The notes: generated from the letters alone by a model not told the origin. Numbered from the stretch's first letter, positions 17,551-28,072 are shown. The stretch: DNA of 64,000 bases from an uncultured Tenacibaculum sp. (GCF_947494125.1 NZ_CANLTU010000001.1:1-64000); one strand, 5' to 3'. Program-made: numbers and translations.

Positions 17551-18909
17551 TTATTTTACTAATTTAATCTCTACACGTCTGTTTTGAGCTCTACCAGCTC
17601 TAGTTTTGTTGTTTGCAATTGGATAGTCTTCACCAAATCCTTGAGATGATAATCTGTTTGCAGCAACTCCAGCTTTAGAAACTAAATAGTCTAGAACAGC
17701 TTTAGCTCTTCTTTCAGATAATTTCATGTTGTTAGCAGCTCTACCTTGACTATCTGTATGTCCTTGAATACTAAATTTAGCTTTAGGATAGTTCTTCATG
17801 ATACCAGCAATTCTATCTAAATTATCAGTAACTCCAGCTTTAAAAGAAGTTCTTCCTGAATTAAAGTAAATAGCTCTTGCGAAATCATTTAATTGCTTCA
17901 CAGCTTCTTCTTTAATAATAACTTCAGGACATCCGTTGTTAGATGCAACACCTGCAACTTTAGGACACTTATCGTCTTTGTCTAATACTCCGTCTCCGTC
18001 AGTATCAGGCCAAGGACATCCATTGTTTGCAGCAGGTCCTGCAGTGTTAGGACATTTATCTTTACTATCTACAACACCATCTCCGTCAGCATCAGGACAT
18101 CCGTTGTTAGCTTTAGTTCCTTTTTCAGTTGGACAAGCATCATCTTTATCAGCAATACCATCTCCATCTGTATCAGGACATCCGTTTAATGCAGCTAAAC
18201 CAGCAACTTCTGGACAAGCATCATCAGAATCTTTAATACCATCTCCATCAGTATCAGGACATCCATTAAATTCTTTTAATCCAGCAACTTCTGGACAAGC
18301 ATCATCTTTGTCATAAACACCATCTCCATCAGTATCTTTTCCTCCAAATCTGAAAACTAATCCAGCAGAGTGTTGGAAGTGATCTTGTACTTTATCACCA
18401 AATTCTTTCTTAGCACCAGATTGGAAGTTTAATCCTAAGTTTTCATTAAACCAAGTATTAAAACCAACACCAGCATTTAACATACCTTCGCTGTTATCTC
18501 CTAAAGAAGTATAACCTCCACCTAAATATACATAAGGATCAAACCAAGAAGTGTCTCCAAATAAATTATTTAAGTCATATTTTACGTTTGCATCGATAGC
18601 CCAGTAAAGCTCATCCATATCATTTTTAGCAGCAAAATGCTCAATCTTGTTTATAGATCCAGCTAACTGTAACGTAAAACCATCGTTTAAATATCTATCA
18701 ACAGTTATTCTTGATATTGAAGGTAAGACATTCCAGTCACTAGTACCGATATAATCTTTTGCATAATCTCCAAATTCAGTTGGGATTCTAACGTCAACAG
18801 CGTTAACTCCAAATCCAACCGCCCATGGGTTGTCTGAATCCTGTGCGTTTATCGTTCCTACAGTAGCGAACGTAAACAAAGCTATCACAGCTAATTTGAT
18901 TTGTTTCAT
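17551..18909 (-). CDS. OmpA-family outer membrane protein with thrombospondin type 3 repeats
   Basis: A 452-aa protein. It has a Sec signal peptide (about 1-22, VGTINA-Q), an N-terminal beta barrel (about 25-190), five calcium-binding TSP type 3 repeats (192-328, each with DxDGDGxxDxxDxCP) and a C-terminal OmpA peptidoglycan-binding domain. That domain (about 345-452) has [20 protein letters not shown]. It anchors the outer membrane to the cell wall, and such proteins are among the most abundant in flavobacteria. A consensus promoter at 18949-18979 fits high expression. The repeats also appear as a tandem DNA repeat. Confidence 0.95.
   Translation of the reverse strand: MKQIKLAVIALFTFATVGTINAQDSDNPWAVGFGVNAVDVRIPTEFGDYAKDYIGTSDWNVLPSISRITVDRYLNDGFTLQLAGSINKIEHFAAKNDMDELYWAIDANVKYDLNNLFGDTSWFDPYVYLGGGYTSLGDNSEGMLNAGVGFNTWFNENLGLNFQSGAKKEFGDKVQDHFQHSAGLVFRFGGKDTDGDGVYDKDDACPEVAGLKEFNGCPDTDGDGIKDSDDACPEVAGLAALNGCPDTDGDGIADKDDACPTEKGTKANNGCPDADGDGVVDSKDKCPNTAGPAANNGCPWPDTDGDGVLDKDDKCPKVAGVASNNGCPEVIIKEEAVKQLNDFARAIYFNSGRTSFKAGVTDNLDRIAGIMKNYPKAKFSIQGHTDSQGRAANNMKLSERRAKAVLDYLVSKAGVAANRLSSQGFGEDYPIANNKTRAGRAQNRRVEIKLVK
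17926..18336 (-). repeat. Five tandem TSP3-encoding repeats (about 81 bp each)
   Basis: Within the OmpA gene, five consecutive units of about 27 codons encode D-T-D-G-D-G plus a CP-containing linker ending NGCP. The fourth unit has two extra codons (WP). The DNA copies are similar enough to allow slippage or recombination, so repeat number may differ between strains. Confidence 0.85.
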
Positions 18910-18948
18910 TATTAAAAATTTAAATTAAAAGTTCGTTTATATATAGCG

Positions 18949-18979
18949 CAAATGTAAGTTGTTAAAACTTATTTACAAA
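18949..18979 (-). promoter_or_regulatory. Consensus promoter of the OmpA-family gene
   Basis: On the minus strand TTTG (18976-18979), a 19-nt spacer and TACATTTG (18949-18956) match both Bacteroidota sigma elements at ideal spacing. The start codon lies 39 nt downstream of the -7 box. Confidence 0.8.
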
Positions 18980-19029
18980 AGCAAATCTACAAAAACTTAT
19001 AAGAATTCCAAGTTTTTGACTTAATATCT

Positions 19030-20223
19030 TTATATGACATTTAACTCTTTTCCTACTCTAATAAAAGCATTTACAGCTTTATCTATGTGTTCTTTTTCAT
19101 GTGCTGCTGACAATTGCACTCGAATCCTAGCTTTCTCTTTTGGTACTACCGGGAAGAAAAAACCAATTACGTAAATTCCTTCTTCTAATAATTTATTAGC
19201 CATTATTTGCGATAATTTTGCATCATATAGCATTACTGGTACTATTGCAGCATCTGCTCCTACCAAATCAAAACCTGCTTTTTCCATTTCCTCTCTGAAA
19301 TAATTGGTATTCCATTCCAATTTATCTCTTAGTGTGGTATCATTAGACAGTAAGTCAAATACTTTTAAGGATGCTCCAACAATTGCTGGTGCTAATGAGT
19401 TTGAAAATAAATAAGGACGTGAACGTTGACGTAGTATTTCAATAATTTCTTTTTTACCTGTAGTATAACCTCCCATTGCTCCTCCTAAAGCTTTCCCTAG
19501 AGTTCCTGTTACAATATCTACACGATCCATTACATTTTTAAGTTCCACGGTACCTCTTCCTGTCTTTCCTATAAATCCAGCTGCATGACACTCATCTACC
19601 ATTACCAATGCATCGTATTTATCCGCTAAATCACAAATTTCATCAAGCTTAGCTACAATTCCATCCATAGAGAAAACTCCATCTGTTACTATAACTTTAA
19701 ATCGATGATTCTGTTTATTTGCCTCTATTAATTGTTCTTCTAATGCTGCCATATCATTATTAGCGTAACGATATCTTGCTGCTTTACACAAACGAACACC
19801 ATCTATAATTGATGCGTGGTTTAAACTATCTGAGATTATTGCATCCTCTTTTGTTAATAATGGTTCAAAAACACCTCCATTAGCATCGAAAGCTGCTGCA
19901 TACAAAATAGTATCTTCTGTTGTATAGAAGTTGGCTATTTTCTGCTCTAAACTCTTATGTATATCTTGAGTACCACAAATAAAACGCACTGATGACATTC
20001 CAAAACCATGAGTATCCATAGTATCTTTTGCTGCTTGTATTACTTCTGGATGATTTGATAATCCTAAATAATTATTTGCGCAAAAATTGATTACCTCTTC
20101 TCCTGTTGAAACTTTAATTACCGCGTCTTGCGATGATGTTATAATTCTTTCTGATTTATACAACCCAGCATCTTTAATATCCTGAATTTCTTGTTGCAAT
20201 TGATCTTTTATTTTTCCGTACAT
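19030..20223 (-). CDS. kbl: Glycine C-acetyltransferase (2-amino-3-ketobutyrate CoA ligase)
   Basis: A 397-aa PLP alpha-oxoamine synthase that interconverts 2-amino-3-ketobutyrate plus CoA and glycine plus acetyl-CoA in threonine catabolism. It shows [16 protein letters not shown] and the Schiff-base lysine in [15 protein letters not shown]. The N-terminus [13 protein letters not shown] and the [16 protein letters not shown] segment are typical of Kbl, which distinguishes it from the BioF paralogue at 260. The usual partner tdh is not adjacent. Confidence 0.93.
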   Translation of the reverse strand: MYGKIKDQLQQEIQDIKDAGLYKSERIITSSQDAVIKVSTGEEVINFCANNYLGLSNHPEVIQAAKDTMDTHGFGMSSVRFICGTQDIHKSLEQKIANFYTTEDTILYAAAFDANGGVFEPLLTKEDAIISDSLNHASIIDGVRLCKAARYRYANNDMAALEEQLIEANKQNHRFKVIVTDGVFSMDGIVAKLDEICDLADKYDALVMVDECHAAGFIGKTGRGTVELKNVMDRVDIVTGTLGKALGGAMGGYTTGKKEIIEILRQRSRPYLFSNSLAPAIVGASLKVFDLLSNDTTLRDKLEWNTNYFREEMEKAGFDLVGADAAIVPVMLYDAKLSQIMANKLLEEGIYVIGFFFPVVPKEKARIRVQLSAAHEKEHIDKAVNAFIRVGKELNVI

Positions 20224-20271
20224 AATTTATGTTTGAAAGTTGTTTGCTTTTTAAAAAGCCAAAGTTAATTT

Positions 20272-23200
20272 TTAAACCTCTTCAATCAAATTTTTTTCAT
20301 TAATATATATGAGCAGTTTTTTATTAACAACAAAATTCATAGACTTTAATACTCGTTCATATCTTAATAACTGTTGATGATAACTCTTAGATGGTTTTCC
20401 GGTTTTATAATCAATTATTATAATTTCTCCTTGCTTGTTAAAAACAAGTCGATCTGGAATCATAATTTGATTATCTACATCTACTATTTCTCTTTCATTA
20501 TATACCACTACTTCTTTTGAATAATACTTTTCTAATTCTGGATGGCTTACAATTCTATTAATATCTTCCTTTATAAATTGTGACTCTTTATTATCTATAA
20601 TTCCTTGTTGTGTATATTGTTTTATTATTTTTTCAACATCTGCTTTTGTTATTATTTTCGACATAATCTCATGAATAAGATTTCCGAATTTAATTGCTTT
20701 TTCTTGCTCTGTATTCCATAATCTAGAAGCACTTGCTAACATTTTTATATTATGTTCTTGCCAGGGTGTTGATATAAAAGCTTCTTGAATACTTGTTAAA
20801 GACTCTACCTCTTCTTTTTTTGAAATTCTTTCTTTATTTCCAAAACAATACTCCAAAACCTCATCTTCCCATTTATCAATTTTCTTTAAGTAATTAATAA
20901 AAATACCTGAATAGTAATTTGTATTCTCACCTGCTTTTGAAATTCTTTTTTCTGTTATAATATAAAGTTGCTCTACAGCTCTTGTTAAAGCAACATACAA
21001 TAAGTTTAAATTATCTAATTCTAATTCTTCTCGTTGATTTCTATATATTTCTGCTCCTCTATCATTTAAATAATTGAGATCTTTATTAAACGGAACTAAC
21101 AATTCTTTAAAATCTTTAAAGTTTTCTGGCAACTCATTTAACCAAACTTTTGGATTTAATTGTCGATAAATATCCAAATCATATGGAAAAATAACCACTG
21201 GAAATTCCAACCCTTTTGATTTGTGAATAGTCATTATTTGTACTGCATTTCCACTTTCTGGAACTACAATACTTAAATTATTTTTTTTCTCTTCCCAAAA
21301 CTCTAAAAATTCTTGAATACTTGTACCTTTTCTTTGTTGCTCTAAAACTACATCTAAAAAAAATTGCACATAAGCATCCGAAGAATTTATCAATTTAAAA
21401 CTTCGAATTATTTCTTCTACTTTTTCATAAAATGGTAATTGATGAAAGGTTGATAATTCAAACGATATTCCGTATTTTTTTAGCTCTTGAAATATTATTT
21501 CATTTGATTGATGAATAAACTCTGAAATAAATGAATGCCTATCTGTCTTTAATTGTAAATGGTTGTGTAAAAAATATAATACTTCTAACAATGTTTCCTT
21601 ATCATTGGAATGTTGAAGCACTTGCAAAACGTTTATTACCAAATTAACTTTGGTACTATTTTGTAATAATAGTGTTTCTGAGGAAATAATGTTAATTCCA
21701 TTTTCAGACAAATAATTTGCTACTGCTATTCCATCTTTTCTTTTTCTTACCAATACACAAATTTCATTCAACAAAAAATCATCTTGCAATCCTTTAATAG
21801 TTTCTAAAACTTTCTGAGGATACTTTACTAATTCATCTTCTTTCTCTTCTTCTTTTTCTAAAAAAGATATCGAAACAACTCCTCCTTTTTTTGCATTCAC
21901 TATTTGTTTATTTCCTTCTATAAACAGTTGCTTATAGTTTTCATTTTGAAGGAAATTAGCTGTATGCTGAAAGAATGAATTATTAAAATTAATTACTTCA
22001 GAGAAGCTTCTGTAATTTGTTTCTAATGTTTTTATTTCTTTAGGTATATAAAATGGATTTTCCACTTCCGAACCTAAATTTATAAACTGTTCTGCTTTAC
22101 CTCCTCTCCAACGATATATAGCCTGTTTACCATCTCCAACCAATAACAAATTAGCGTTTTCTTGCGACAATGCATTATCTATTAACGGAATAAGATTTTG
22201 CCATTGTAATACTGAAGTATCTTGCATTTCATCAATAAAATAATGCATAAATCGCTGTCCTATGCGCTCATAAATAAACGGTGCTGGCTGATCTTTTATA
22301 TTATCTGATATCAATTGATTGAACTCTGCATTTAATCGAAGGTTATTTTCTTCTTTTATTTCTGTGAGTTCTATGTTTATATAATTTAAAACTGCTAATG
22401 GAATAATACTCTTTAACACCAGTTTGTTCATTAAATGCTGCTGATACATTTTTTCAGATTTCATGTACAGATTTAACAAATCTGGCAAAACTCCTTCTAT
22501 AGCCATTTTTATAGCATCAGATTTTGATTTTGAATAGAAATTATTTTCTTCTATTCTTTCTCTAAGTTTTGAATCTTCAAAAAACTTTGCTTTCTCTGGA
22601 GTTTGAGACAATGCTACAAAATGATTTGGCAGCATTGATCTATAAAAATCTTTATGATTTAACTGAGCTTCTTCAATAATTTGCAATCCTTTATTGCCTA
22701 TTTCTTGTAAACGTTCTTTTATTTCTTTTTGATGCTTGGACAACTTTACTTTTAACCCCGTGAAGTCTTCTAATTTTTTATTTGCTAATTCTCTAAAATG
22801 TTTGGTGTCATCTTCATTTAATAAAATTCTAGAAAATTCACTTAACTCTCTCGAAATATCCCAAGATTTATCATCATCAGCTTTATCTAAAGAAAAATCA
22901 ATTAATAATTTCGTTAAATCTTTATCTGTTCCTATTTTAGAAATTAAAATATCCACTGCCTCATTCAATAAAGAAATTGCATCCATTTCGACTTCAAAAT
23001 TTAAAGACAAACCTAAATCGTATGCAAAACTTTTAATTATTTTATGTGTAAAACTGTCAATAGTAGTAATTGAAAAAGCCGAGTAGTTTTGTAGTATTAC
23101 TTCTATAATTTTTTTACTACGTTCTTGAATAACTGTTTTTTCAACTGGTATTTCTTTAATTATGAGTTTAAGCAAATCGTTTTCTAATCCTTCTGAAAAA

Positions 23201-23394
23201 TCATGCAAATTTTCTAAGACACGTTCCTTCATTTCTCCAGCTGCTTTATTAGTAAAAGTTATTGCTAATACTTTTTGAAAACGAAAAATATCACTAGAGT
23301 TTAATAGCACTTTTAAATACTCTTTAACTAACGTAAAGGTCTTTCCGCTTCCAGCTGATGCGTTATATACTTGAAATGTTGACGTTTGTTGCAC
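20272..23394 (-). CDS. AddA/RecB-like UvrD-family helicase-nuclease
   Basis: A 1040-aa superfamily 1 helicase fused to a nuclease. Walker A NASAGSGKTFTL lies at residues 11-22, motif II YFIDEMQDTS near 390, GDGKQAIYRWRGG follows, and motif VI-type LLYVALTRAVEQLYI lies near 800. The C-terminal PD-(D/E)XK nuclease has the GNLIHEIM His and the IIIIDYKTGKPSKSYHQQLL lysine-containing core. This layout matches AddA, half of the AddAB end-resection complex. The expected AddB partner is not next to it; the neighbours are kbl and a metal ABC permease, so AddB must be elsewhere or absent. Confidence 0.88.
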   Translation of the reverse strand: MQQTSTFQVYNASAGSGKTFTLVKEYLKVLLNSSDIFRFQKVLAITFTNKAAGEMKERVLENLHDFSEGLENDLLKLIIKEIPVEKTVIQERSKKIIEVILQNYSAFSITTIDSFTHKIIKSFAYDLGLSLNFEVEMDAISLLNEAVDILISKIGTDKDLTKLLIDFSLDKADDDKSWDISRELSEFSRILLNEDDTKHFRELANKKLEDFTGLKVKLSKHQKEIKERLQEIGNKGLQIIEEAQLNHKDFYRSMLPNHFVALSQTPEKAKFFEDSKLRERIEENNFYSKSKSDAIKMAIEGVLPDLLNLYMKSEKMYQQHLMNKLVLKSIIPLAVLNYINIELTEIKEENNLRLNAEFNQLISDNIKDQPAPFIYERIGQRFMHYFIDEMQDTSVLQWQNLIPLIDNALSQENANLLLVGDGKQAIYRWRGGKAEQFINLGSEVENPFYIPKEIKTLETNYRSFSEVINFNNSFFQHTANFLQNENYKQLFIEGNKQIVNAKKGGVVSISFLEKEEEKEDELVKYPQKVLETIKGLQDDFLLNEICVLVRKRKDGIAVANYLSENGINIISSETLLLQNSTKVNLVINVLQVLQHSNDKETLLEVLYFLHNHLQLKTDRHSFISEFIHQSNEIIFQELKKYGISFELSTFHQLPFYEKVEEIIRSFKLINSSDAYVQFFLDVVLEQQRKGTSIQEFLEFWEEKKNNLSIVVPESGNAVQIMTIHKSKGLEFPVVIFPYDLDIYRQLNPKVWLNELPENFKDFKELLVPFNKDLNYLNDRGAEIYRNQREELELDNLNLLYVALTRAVEQLYIITEKRISKAGENTNYYSGIFINYLKKIDKWEDEVLEYCFGNKERISKKEEVESLTSIQEAFISTPWQEHNIKMLASASRLWNTEQEKAIKFGNLIHEIMSKIITKADVEKIIKQYTQQGIIDNKESQFIKEDINRIVSHPELEKYYSKEVVVYNEREIVDVDNQIMIPDRLVFNKQGEIIIIDYKTGKPSKSYHQQLLRYERVLKSMNFVVNKKLLIYINEKNLIEEV

Positions 23395-23445
23395 AATTAT
23401 TTTTTTGATACTAATTGTACGAATTTACATAAAGTTACCTTGTTT

Positions 23446-24606
23446 TTATCCTCTAAATAAAAAGAAATCTTTTTTCATTGACTCTATCTTAGAGTCATCA
23501 TTTGTAATAATATAATCTATTGCTTTCTCTGTAAAAACTTTCCCTTTTTGGGTTAATGATATTATTTGATCTTCTATAAATATCATATTATTTTTCTCGG
23601 CTAAATCTACAATCGATTTTGCTTTGACTTTATGCCAATTAATATGCTCATTTAAATGATTAATATGTCTTTCGTTTTCTTCTTTGTGATTATTTAAATG
23701 CAATAAAAAAGTAAGCAACTGTACTTCTTTTTGTTGTTGGTTATTACGGTAAAGAACAGAAAACAATCCTCTGTTAGGAGCAAACAAATACACCAAAAAG
23801 AATACGACTCCAAGCACCGTAATCATAGAACCAGAAATAGAAGCATCTAACCAGTGTGCTACCCAATAACCTGAAACCGCTGAAAACACTCCAAAAACCA
23901 CTGAGAAAATCAACATTTTCTTCAAATCATTGGTTAATAAATATGCCGTAGCCGCTGGAGCTATCATTAACGCAACTACTAGAATTGCTCCTACAGCATC
24001 AAACGCTCCCACTGTTGTTATTGATGCGACACTCATTAATCCATAATGAATTACTACTGGAGAAAAACCTAAAGCTGTTGCCAAACCTGCATCGAATGTA
24101 CTCACTTTTAACTCTTTAAAGAAAGCTATTAAAAGACTTAAAGTAATTAATAAAATTGTTCCGATAATCCATAATGATTTTGGTCCAATATCTGTTCCGT
24201 TAATCAATAATCTATCAAAAGGAGCAAAAGCTAATTCACCTAATAAAACAGCATCAACATCTAAATGAACATCGTTTGCGTTTTTAGCAATTAAAAGCAC
24301 ACCTATACTAAACAGTGCAGGAAAAACTAAACCAATTGCAGTATCTTCTTTTACTAATTTGGTTTTTTGAATATACTCAACCAACACAACAGTTAAAATT
24401 CCTGACAATGCTCCCATTAAAATTAATAATGGAGAATTTAAATCATGCGTAATAAAAAAACCAATTACCAAACCTGGCAAAATTGAATGACTAATTGCAT
24501 CACTAATTAATGCCATTTTTCGTAACACCAAAAACACACCTGGTATTGCACAAGCTATTGCAACCAAACTCGCTATTAACTGTATTTCTATTTGAGCACT
24601 ACTCAT
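23446..24606 (-). CDS. Metal ABC transporter permease with C-terminal winged-helix-like domain (MntD-like)
   Basis: A 386-aa ABC-3 family permease. Residues 1-285 form about eight transmembrane helices, with the coupling region GLATALGFSPVVIHYGLMS and the early motif LISDAISHSILPG. After residue 290 comes a soluble tail of about 95 residues, starting RNNQQQKEVQLL, with a helix-turn-helix pattern (AKSIVDLAEKNN, then ISLTQKGKVF). It resembles the winged helix of DtxR-type regulators. It overlaps the second permease gene by 8 nt and is the last gene of the importer operon. The domain call for the tail is inference. Confidence 0.87.
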   Translation of the reverse strand: MSSAQIEIQLIASLVAIACAIPGVFLVLRKMALISDAISHSILPGLVIGFFITHDLNSPLLILMGALSGILTVVLVEYIQKTKLVKEDTAIGLVFPALFSIGVLLIAKNANDVHLDVDAVLLGELAFAPFDRLLINGTDIGPKSLWIIGTILLITLSLLIAFFKELKVSTFDAGLATALGFSPVVIHYGLMSVASITTVGAFDAVGAILVVALMIAPAATAYLLTNDLKKMLIFSVVFGVFSAVSGYWVAHWLDASISGSMITVLGVVFFLVYLFAPNRGLFSVLYRNNQQQKEVQLLTFLLHLNNHKEENERHINHLNEHINWHKVKAKSIVDLAEKNNMIFIEDQIISLTQKGKVFTEKAIDYIITNDDSKIESMKKDFFLFRG

Positions 24607-25723
24607 TTTCTATATTTTGATTATATAAATTACCCGAAAATTGATATCCTTCTTCTGTCATCGACCACATTTTTCCCTGCACCTTTATATATTCTTTCTC
24701 TTCTAACTTTTTTAAAGTACCTCTTGTATATCCTTGAAAGTTATTCAAGATTTTTACCGCATGCGGATGTGATTTATCTTCATGTGTCTTAACAAGGTCG
24801 AACATAAAAGACAATGTTTTGTGCAATTGTAAATCTCTTCGGTTCTTTAAAAAACGTATTTGACGAAAAAGTAATCCTCTTGAGGGTGAAAAAATAAATG
24901 AGAACAACACAAACACAGCTGCCACCAATACAATTACTGGCCCAGTAGATAAATTAGACTGACTTGCACTAATACCTGTACCAACAACACCTGAAAGTGA
25001 TCCGAATACTGCTGCCAAAACTACCATAGTACTCAAACTATTTGTCCATTGTCGAGCTGCTGCTGCTGGTGCCAATAACATCGCACTCATTAAAACAACT
25101 CCTACTGTTTGTAAGCCTAATACAATTGCTAACACAATAAAACTTGTAATTAAAGCGTCTATAAATTTTATATTAAATCCTAACGTTTTTGCATAGTCTG
25201 CATCAAATAACAAGAGCTTAAATTCTTTCCAAAAAAGCAATAATACCGCTAAACAAATGGCTGTTACTATAGCCATAAACCATACATCTTTAATCAATAG
25301 TGTAGCTGCCTGACCAAACAGAAATTTATCTAAACCTGATTGATTTGCATTTGGCATTTTCTGAATAAACGTTAAAAGCAACATTCCGAATCCGAAGAAA
25401 ACAGATAGAATAAGACCTAAAGCTGTATCTGTTTTTAAATGTGTGTTTTTTACAATTCCTCTAATCCAAAAAGCTCCGATTAATCCACTTATCAAAGCAC
25501 CTAATAATAAAACATTGGTATCTTTTGTTCCTGTAATTAAAAAAGCAATTGCAATTCCCGGAAGCGATGCATGTGAAATTGCATCACCTAATAAACTTTG
25601 TTTTCTTAACACAGCAAAACTACCCAACATACCACAAATAGCACCTAAAATAGCAGTTCCAATTGTAATTGTTCGAAGTGTATAATCTGAAAAAACGAGT
25701 TTAAAATATTCTTGTAAATCCAT
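24599..25723 (-). CDS. Metal ABC transporter permease with C-terminal winged-helix-like domain (MntC-like)
   Basis: A 374-aa ABC-3 permease. Residues 1-285 contain the membrane part, with LLGDAISHASLPGIAI and TLGFNIKFIDALITSFIVLA. The cytoplasmic tail (about 295-374) ends with GYTRGTLKKLEEKEYIKVQG followed by MWSMTEEGY, a typical winged-helix ending. With the neighbouring permease it likely forms a heterodimeric channel for Mn, Fe or Zn. The start overlaps the ATPase stop by one base. Confidence 0.88.
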   Translation of the reverse strand: MDLQEYFKLVFSDYTLRTITIGTAILGAICGMLGSFAVLRKQSLLGDAISHASLPGIAIAFLITGTKDTNVLLLGALISGLIGAFWIRGIVKNTHLKTDTALGLILSVFFGFGMLLLTFIQKMPNANQSGLDKFLFGQAATLLIKDVWFMAIVTAICLAVLLLFWKEFKLLLFDADYAKTLGFNIKFIDALITSFIVLAIVLGLQTVGVVLMSAMLLAPAAAARQWTNSLSTMVVLAAVFGSLSGVVGTGISASQSNLSTGPVIVLVAAVFVLFSFIFSPSRGLLFRQIRFLKNRRDLQLHKTLSFMFDLVKTHEDKSHPHAVKILNNFQGYTRGTLKKLEEKEYIKVQGKMWSMTEEGYQFSGNLYNQNIENE

Positions 25724-26460
25724 TATTGTTGCACACTTACTTTATAATTAATTCCGTAAGTTTTAGTTAAATTATCATCATTGAAAATTTCTTTAACTGG
25801 TCCTGTTGCTATCTTTTTCACATTTAAAAAAGTTACCCAATCGAAATATTCAGGAACCGTTTGTAAATCATGATGTACCACAACCACAGTTTTTCCTGCT
25901 TTTCGTAATTCTTTTAAAATATTAATGATTGTTATTTCTGTAGTAGCATCAACTCCTTGAAATGGTTCATCCATAAAATAAATAGATGCATTTTGTGCCA
26001 AAGCTCTTGCTAAAAACACTCGTTGTTGTTGTCCTCCTGAAAGTTGGGAAATTTGCCTGTTTTTAAACGGTAACATTCCAACTTTTTCGAGTGCTTCTAA
26101 CGCTGTTTTTTTCTGCCCACTTCCTGGGCGTTTTACCCAACCTAAACTTCCGTAAGTCCCCATCATAACAACATCTAAAGCTGTTGTAGGAAAATCCCAA
26201 TCTACACTTCCTTTCTGAGGAACATAAGCTACTAACTTTCTTTGCTTGTCATATGGCTTCCCATATATCGAAACACTTCCTGCAATTGGATTTATGATTC
26301 CTAAAATAGATTTTATTAAGGTAGACTTTCCTGCTCCGTTTGGACCAACAATTGCCATTAAAACTCCTTCTGGAATTGCTAAATCAATGTCCCAAAGTAC
26401 CGGTTTGTAATTATATGCTACCGTTAAATCATCAACAGTTACTGCGTATTTTGTTTCCAT
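25723..26460 (-). CDS. Metal ABC transporter ATP-binding protein
   Basis: A 245-aa ABC ATPase that powers the metal importer at the inner membrane. Walker [18 protein letters not shown]-loop [12 protein letters not shown], signature [17 protein letters not shown], Walker [13 protein letters not shown] and the H-loop VVVHHDLQ are all intact. Family features ([20 protein letters not shown]) are those of the Mn/Zn/Fe cluster. It lies 1 nt after the binding-protein gene. Confidence 0.95.
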   Translation of the reverse strand: METKYAVTVDDLTVAYNYKPVLWDIDLAIPEGVLMAIVGPNGAGKSTLIKSILGIINPIAGSVSIYGKPYDKQRKLVAYVPQKGSVDWDFPTTALDVVMMGTYGSLGWVKRPGSGQKKTALEALEKVGMLPFKNRQISQLSGGQQQRVFLARALAQNASIYFMDEPFQGVDATTEITIINILKELRKAGKTVVVVHHDLQTVPEYFDWVTFLNVKKIATGPVKEIFNDDNLTKTYGINYKVSVQQ

Positions 26461-26461
26461 G

Positions 26462-27373
26462 TTATTTTAGTGCGTTAACAATCGTACTAACATTTGCTTT
26501 ATACATTCCTATATAAGTTCCTTCTTCTGTTCCAGCACTTCCTAATGCATCAGAATATAACGTTCCGCCGATTACAACTTCTTGCCCTTTAGATTTTACT
26601 GCTTCCTGCAAAGCTTCAATAGTTCGTTTTGGAACCGAACTTTCTACAAAAATTGCTTTCACTTCATTTTCAATAATAAACTTCGCTAATTTTTGAACAT
26701 CTTGAACACCCGCTTCAGTTGCTGTAGATAACCCTTGTAAACCAACTACGTTAAACTTATGTTGCCTTCCGAAATAATTGAATGCATCATGTGCTGTTAC
26801 CAAAATTCTTTTTTCTTCTGGTAATTCATTTATTTTATTTTCAACTTGTTTATTCAATGCACTCAACTTATCTAAATATATTTTAGCATTTTTTTTATAG
26901 AAATCAGCGTTTTTTGCATCAATTTCCGCCAATTTACTAGCAACGTATGATGTTATTTTTGTCCAGTTACTAAGATCAAACCAAATATGAGGGTCGTAAT
27001 TTGAAGCAAACAATTCTGAACTTATTAAGTTGTTCTTATCAATAGCATTAGAAGCTACAATCGTTTTTTTATTTTGATGTTCCATTTTCTCAAACACCTC
27101 TTCTAACTTACCTTCTAAATGCAATCCATTATATATAACTACATCGGCATTAAATAACTTCGATACATCTCCTTCGCTTGCTTTATACAAGTGCGGATCT
27201 ACACCTGCTCCCATTAAACCTTTTACATCTAATTTATCTCCTCCAATATTCTTTACCAAATCGGTAATCATAGTAGTTGTTGTAACTACATTTAATTTTC
27301 CATTTGCCTTTTTTGCTTTTTTACCACAGCTTATTGCTAATGAAATTACAAATAGTACTATTACTTTTCTCAT
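26462..27373 (-). CDS. Metal-binding lipoprotein of ABC importer (TroA/ZnuA family)
   Basis: A 303-aa cluster A-I binding protein. It is a lipoprotein by its signal (LAISC, Cys16) and is probably anchored in the inner membrane facing the periplasm. Candidate metal ligands are His61 (VDPHLY), His129 (DPHIWFD), His195 (TAHDAFNYF) and Asp275 (LYSDALG), the three-His-plus-Asp set of TroA, which can hold Mn or Zn. The His-rich loop of zinc-specific ZnuA is absent, and the third ligand is not the Glu of PsaA. With an MntR-type regulator next door, manganese is the leading guess; iron and zinc remain open. Confidence 0.92.
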   Translation of the reverse strand: MRKVIVLFVISLAISCGKKAKKANGKLNVVTTTTMITDLVKNIGGDKLDVKGLMGAGVDPHLYKASEGDVSKLFNADVVIYNGLHLEGKLEEVFEKMEHQNKKTIVASNAIDKNNLISSELFASNYDPHIWFDLSNWTKITSYVASKLAEIDAKNADFYKKNAKIYLDKLSALNKQVENKINELPEEKRILVTAHDAFNYFGRQHKFNVVGLQGLSTATEAGVQDVQKLAKFIIENEVKAIFVESSVPKRTIEALQEAVKSKGQEVVIGGTLYSDALGSAGTEEGTYIGMYKANVSTIVNALK

Positions 27374-27374
27374 T

Positions 27375-28031
27375 TTAGTTTTTTTGTATATAAATATTGT
27401 TAGCTACTTTGTTTGATATTGTCATTTCTTTCCCGTTTATTTTCACTAAAAAAGAATCATCAAAAGGTTCTTTATCTAGGACTTCTATATTTTTTCCTAA
27501 GCCTATTTCTTGTTTATCCAAAAAACGTAAAAATTCAGAAGAGGTATCGTTTACTCCAACACACACTCCTTTTTCATTTTTCTCTAGTGTTGACAGTAAG
27601 CTCTTTTGTATCTGTGGTAAATTACCTTCTTTATCGGGAATTGGATCTCCGTGAGGATCTCTTTTAGGATGACCCAAAAACGAATCTAATTCATCTATCA
27701 GTTTTGGAGATTTTATATGCTCTAACTGTTCAGCTACCTCATGAACTTCATCCCAAGTAAAATTAAGTTTCTCTACTAAGAAAACTTCCCACAGTCTATG
27801 TTTACGAATAATATTAGCCGCTGTTCTCTTTCCAAAATCTGTTAAGGTAACTCCTTGATACTTTTTATAAACCAATACTTTTTTATCAGACAATTTTTTA
27901 ATCATATCTGTTACTGAAGAAGCTTTTGTTGTTAACTTCTTAGCTATAGCATTGGTACTAATTCCTTTGTCGGAAACAGTTGCTAAATGATAAATTGCTT
28001 TTATATAGTTTTCTTCTGACTGACTAAACAT
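27375..28031 (-). CDS. DtxR/MntR-family metal-dependent regulator
   Basis: A 218-aa regulator. The N-terminal winged helix (about 1-65, KKLTTKASSVTDMIKKLSDK) is followed by the dimerisation and metal-binding helices (RKHRLWEVFLVEKLNFTWDEVHEVAEQLEH in parts) and a C-terminal FeoA/SH3-like domain (about 145-218). It likely represses metal uptake when Mn(II) or Fe(II) is plentiful. It is first in the importer operon, 1 nt before the binding-protein gene, and divergent from a TonB receptor. The large palindrome at 28073-28110 between them is the obvious operator. Confidence 0.93.
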   Translation of the reverse strand: MFSQSEENYIKAIYHLATVSDKGISTNAIAKKLTTKASSVTDMIKKLSDKKVLVYKKYQGVTLTDFGKRTAANIIRKHRLWEVFLVEKLNFTWDEVHEVAEQLEHIKSPKLIDELDSFLGHPKRDPHGDPIPDKEGNLPQIQKSLLSTLEKNEKGVCVGVNDTSSEFLRFLDKQEIGLGKNIEVLDKEPFDDSFLVKINGKEMTISNKVANNIYIQKN

Positions 28032-28049
28032 TTTACTTTTTTGGTTTTA

Positions 28050-28057
28050 CAAAAATA
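28050..28057 (-). promoter_or_regulatory. -7 box (TATTTTTG) of the metal regulator/importer operon
   Basis: A perfect TAnnTTTG on the minus strand, 18 nt upstream of the regulator start at 28031. The palindrome at 28073-28110 begins 15 nt further upstream, where the -33 region should be, so a bound repressor could block it. Confidence 0.55.
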
Positions 28058-28072
28058 CAAATTTTGATTTAG

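Noticed and set aside
17936..18316. Pro/Ser-rich repetitive plus-strand frame
   Set aside because: It is the antisense shadow of the TSP3 repeats in the OmpA-family gene; the repeat pattern comes from that gene.
17926..18336. Possible CRISPR-like array because of regular repeats
   Set aside because: The repeats are in-frame codons of a protein, about 81 bp apart with no unique spacers. No cas gene or true CRISPR array was seen anywhere in the window.
19030..20223. Second BioF candidate
   Set aside because: The protein shares the BioF fold, but its N-terminus, active-site context and genome position match Kbl, so I call it glycine C-acetyltransferase.
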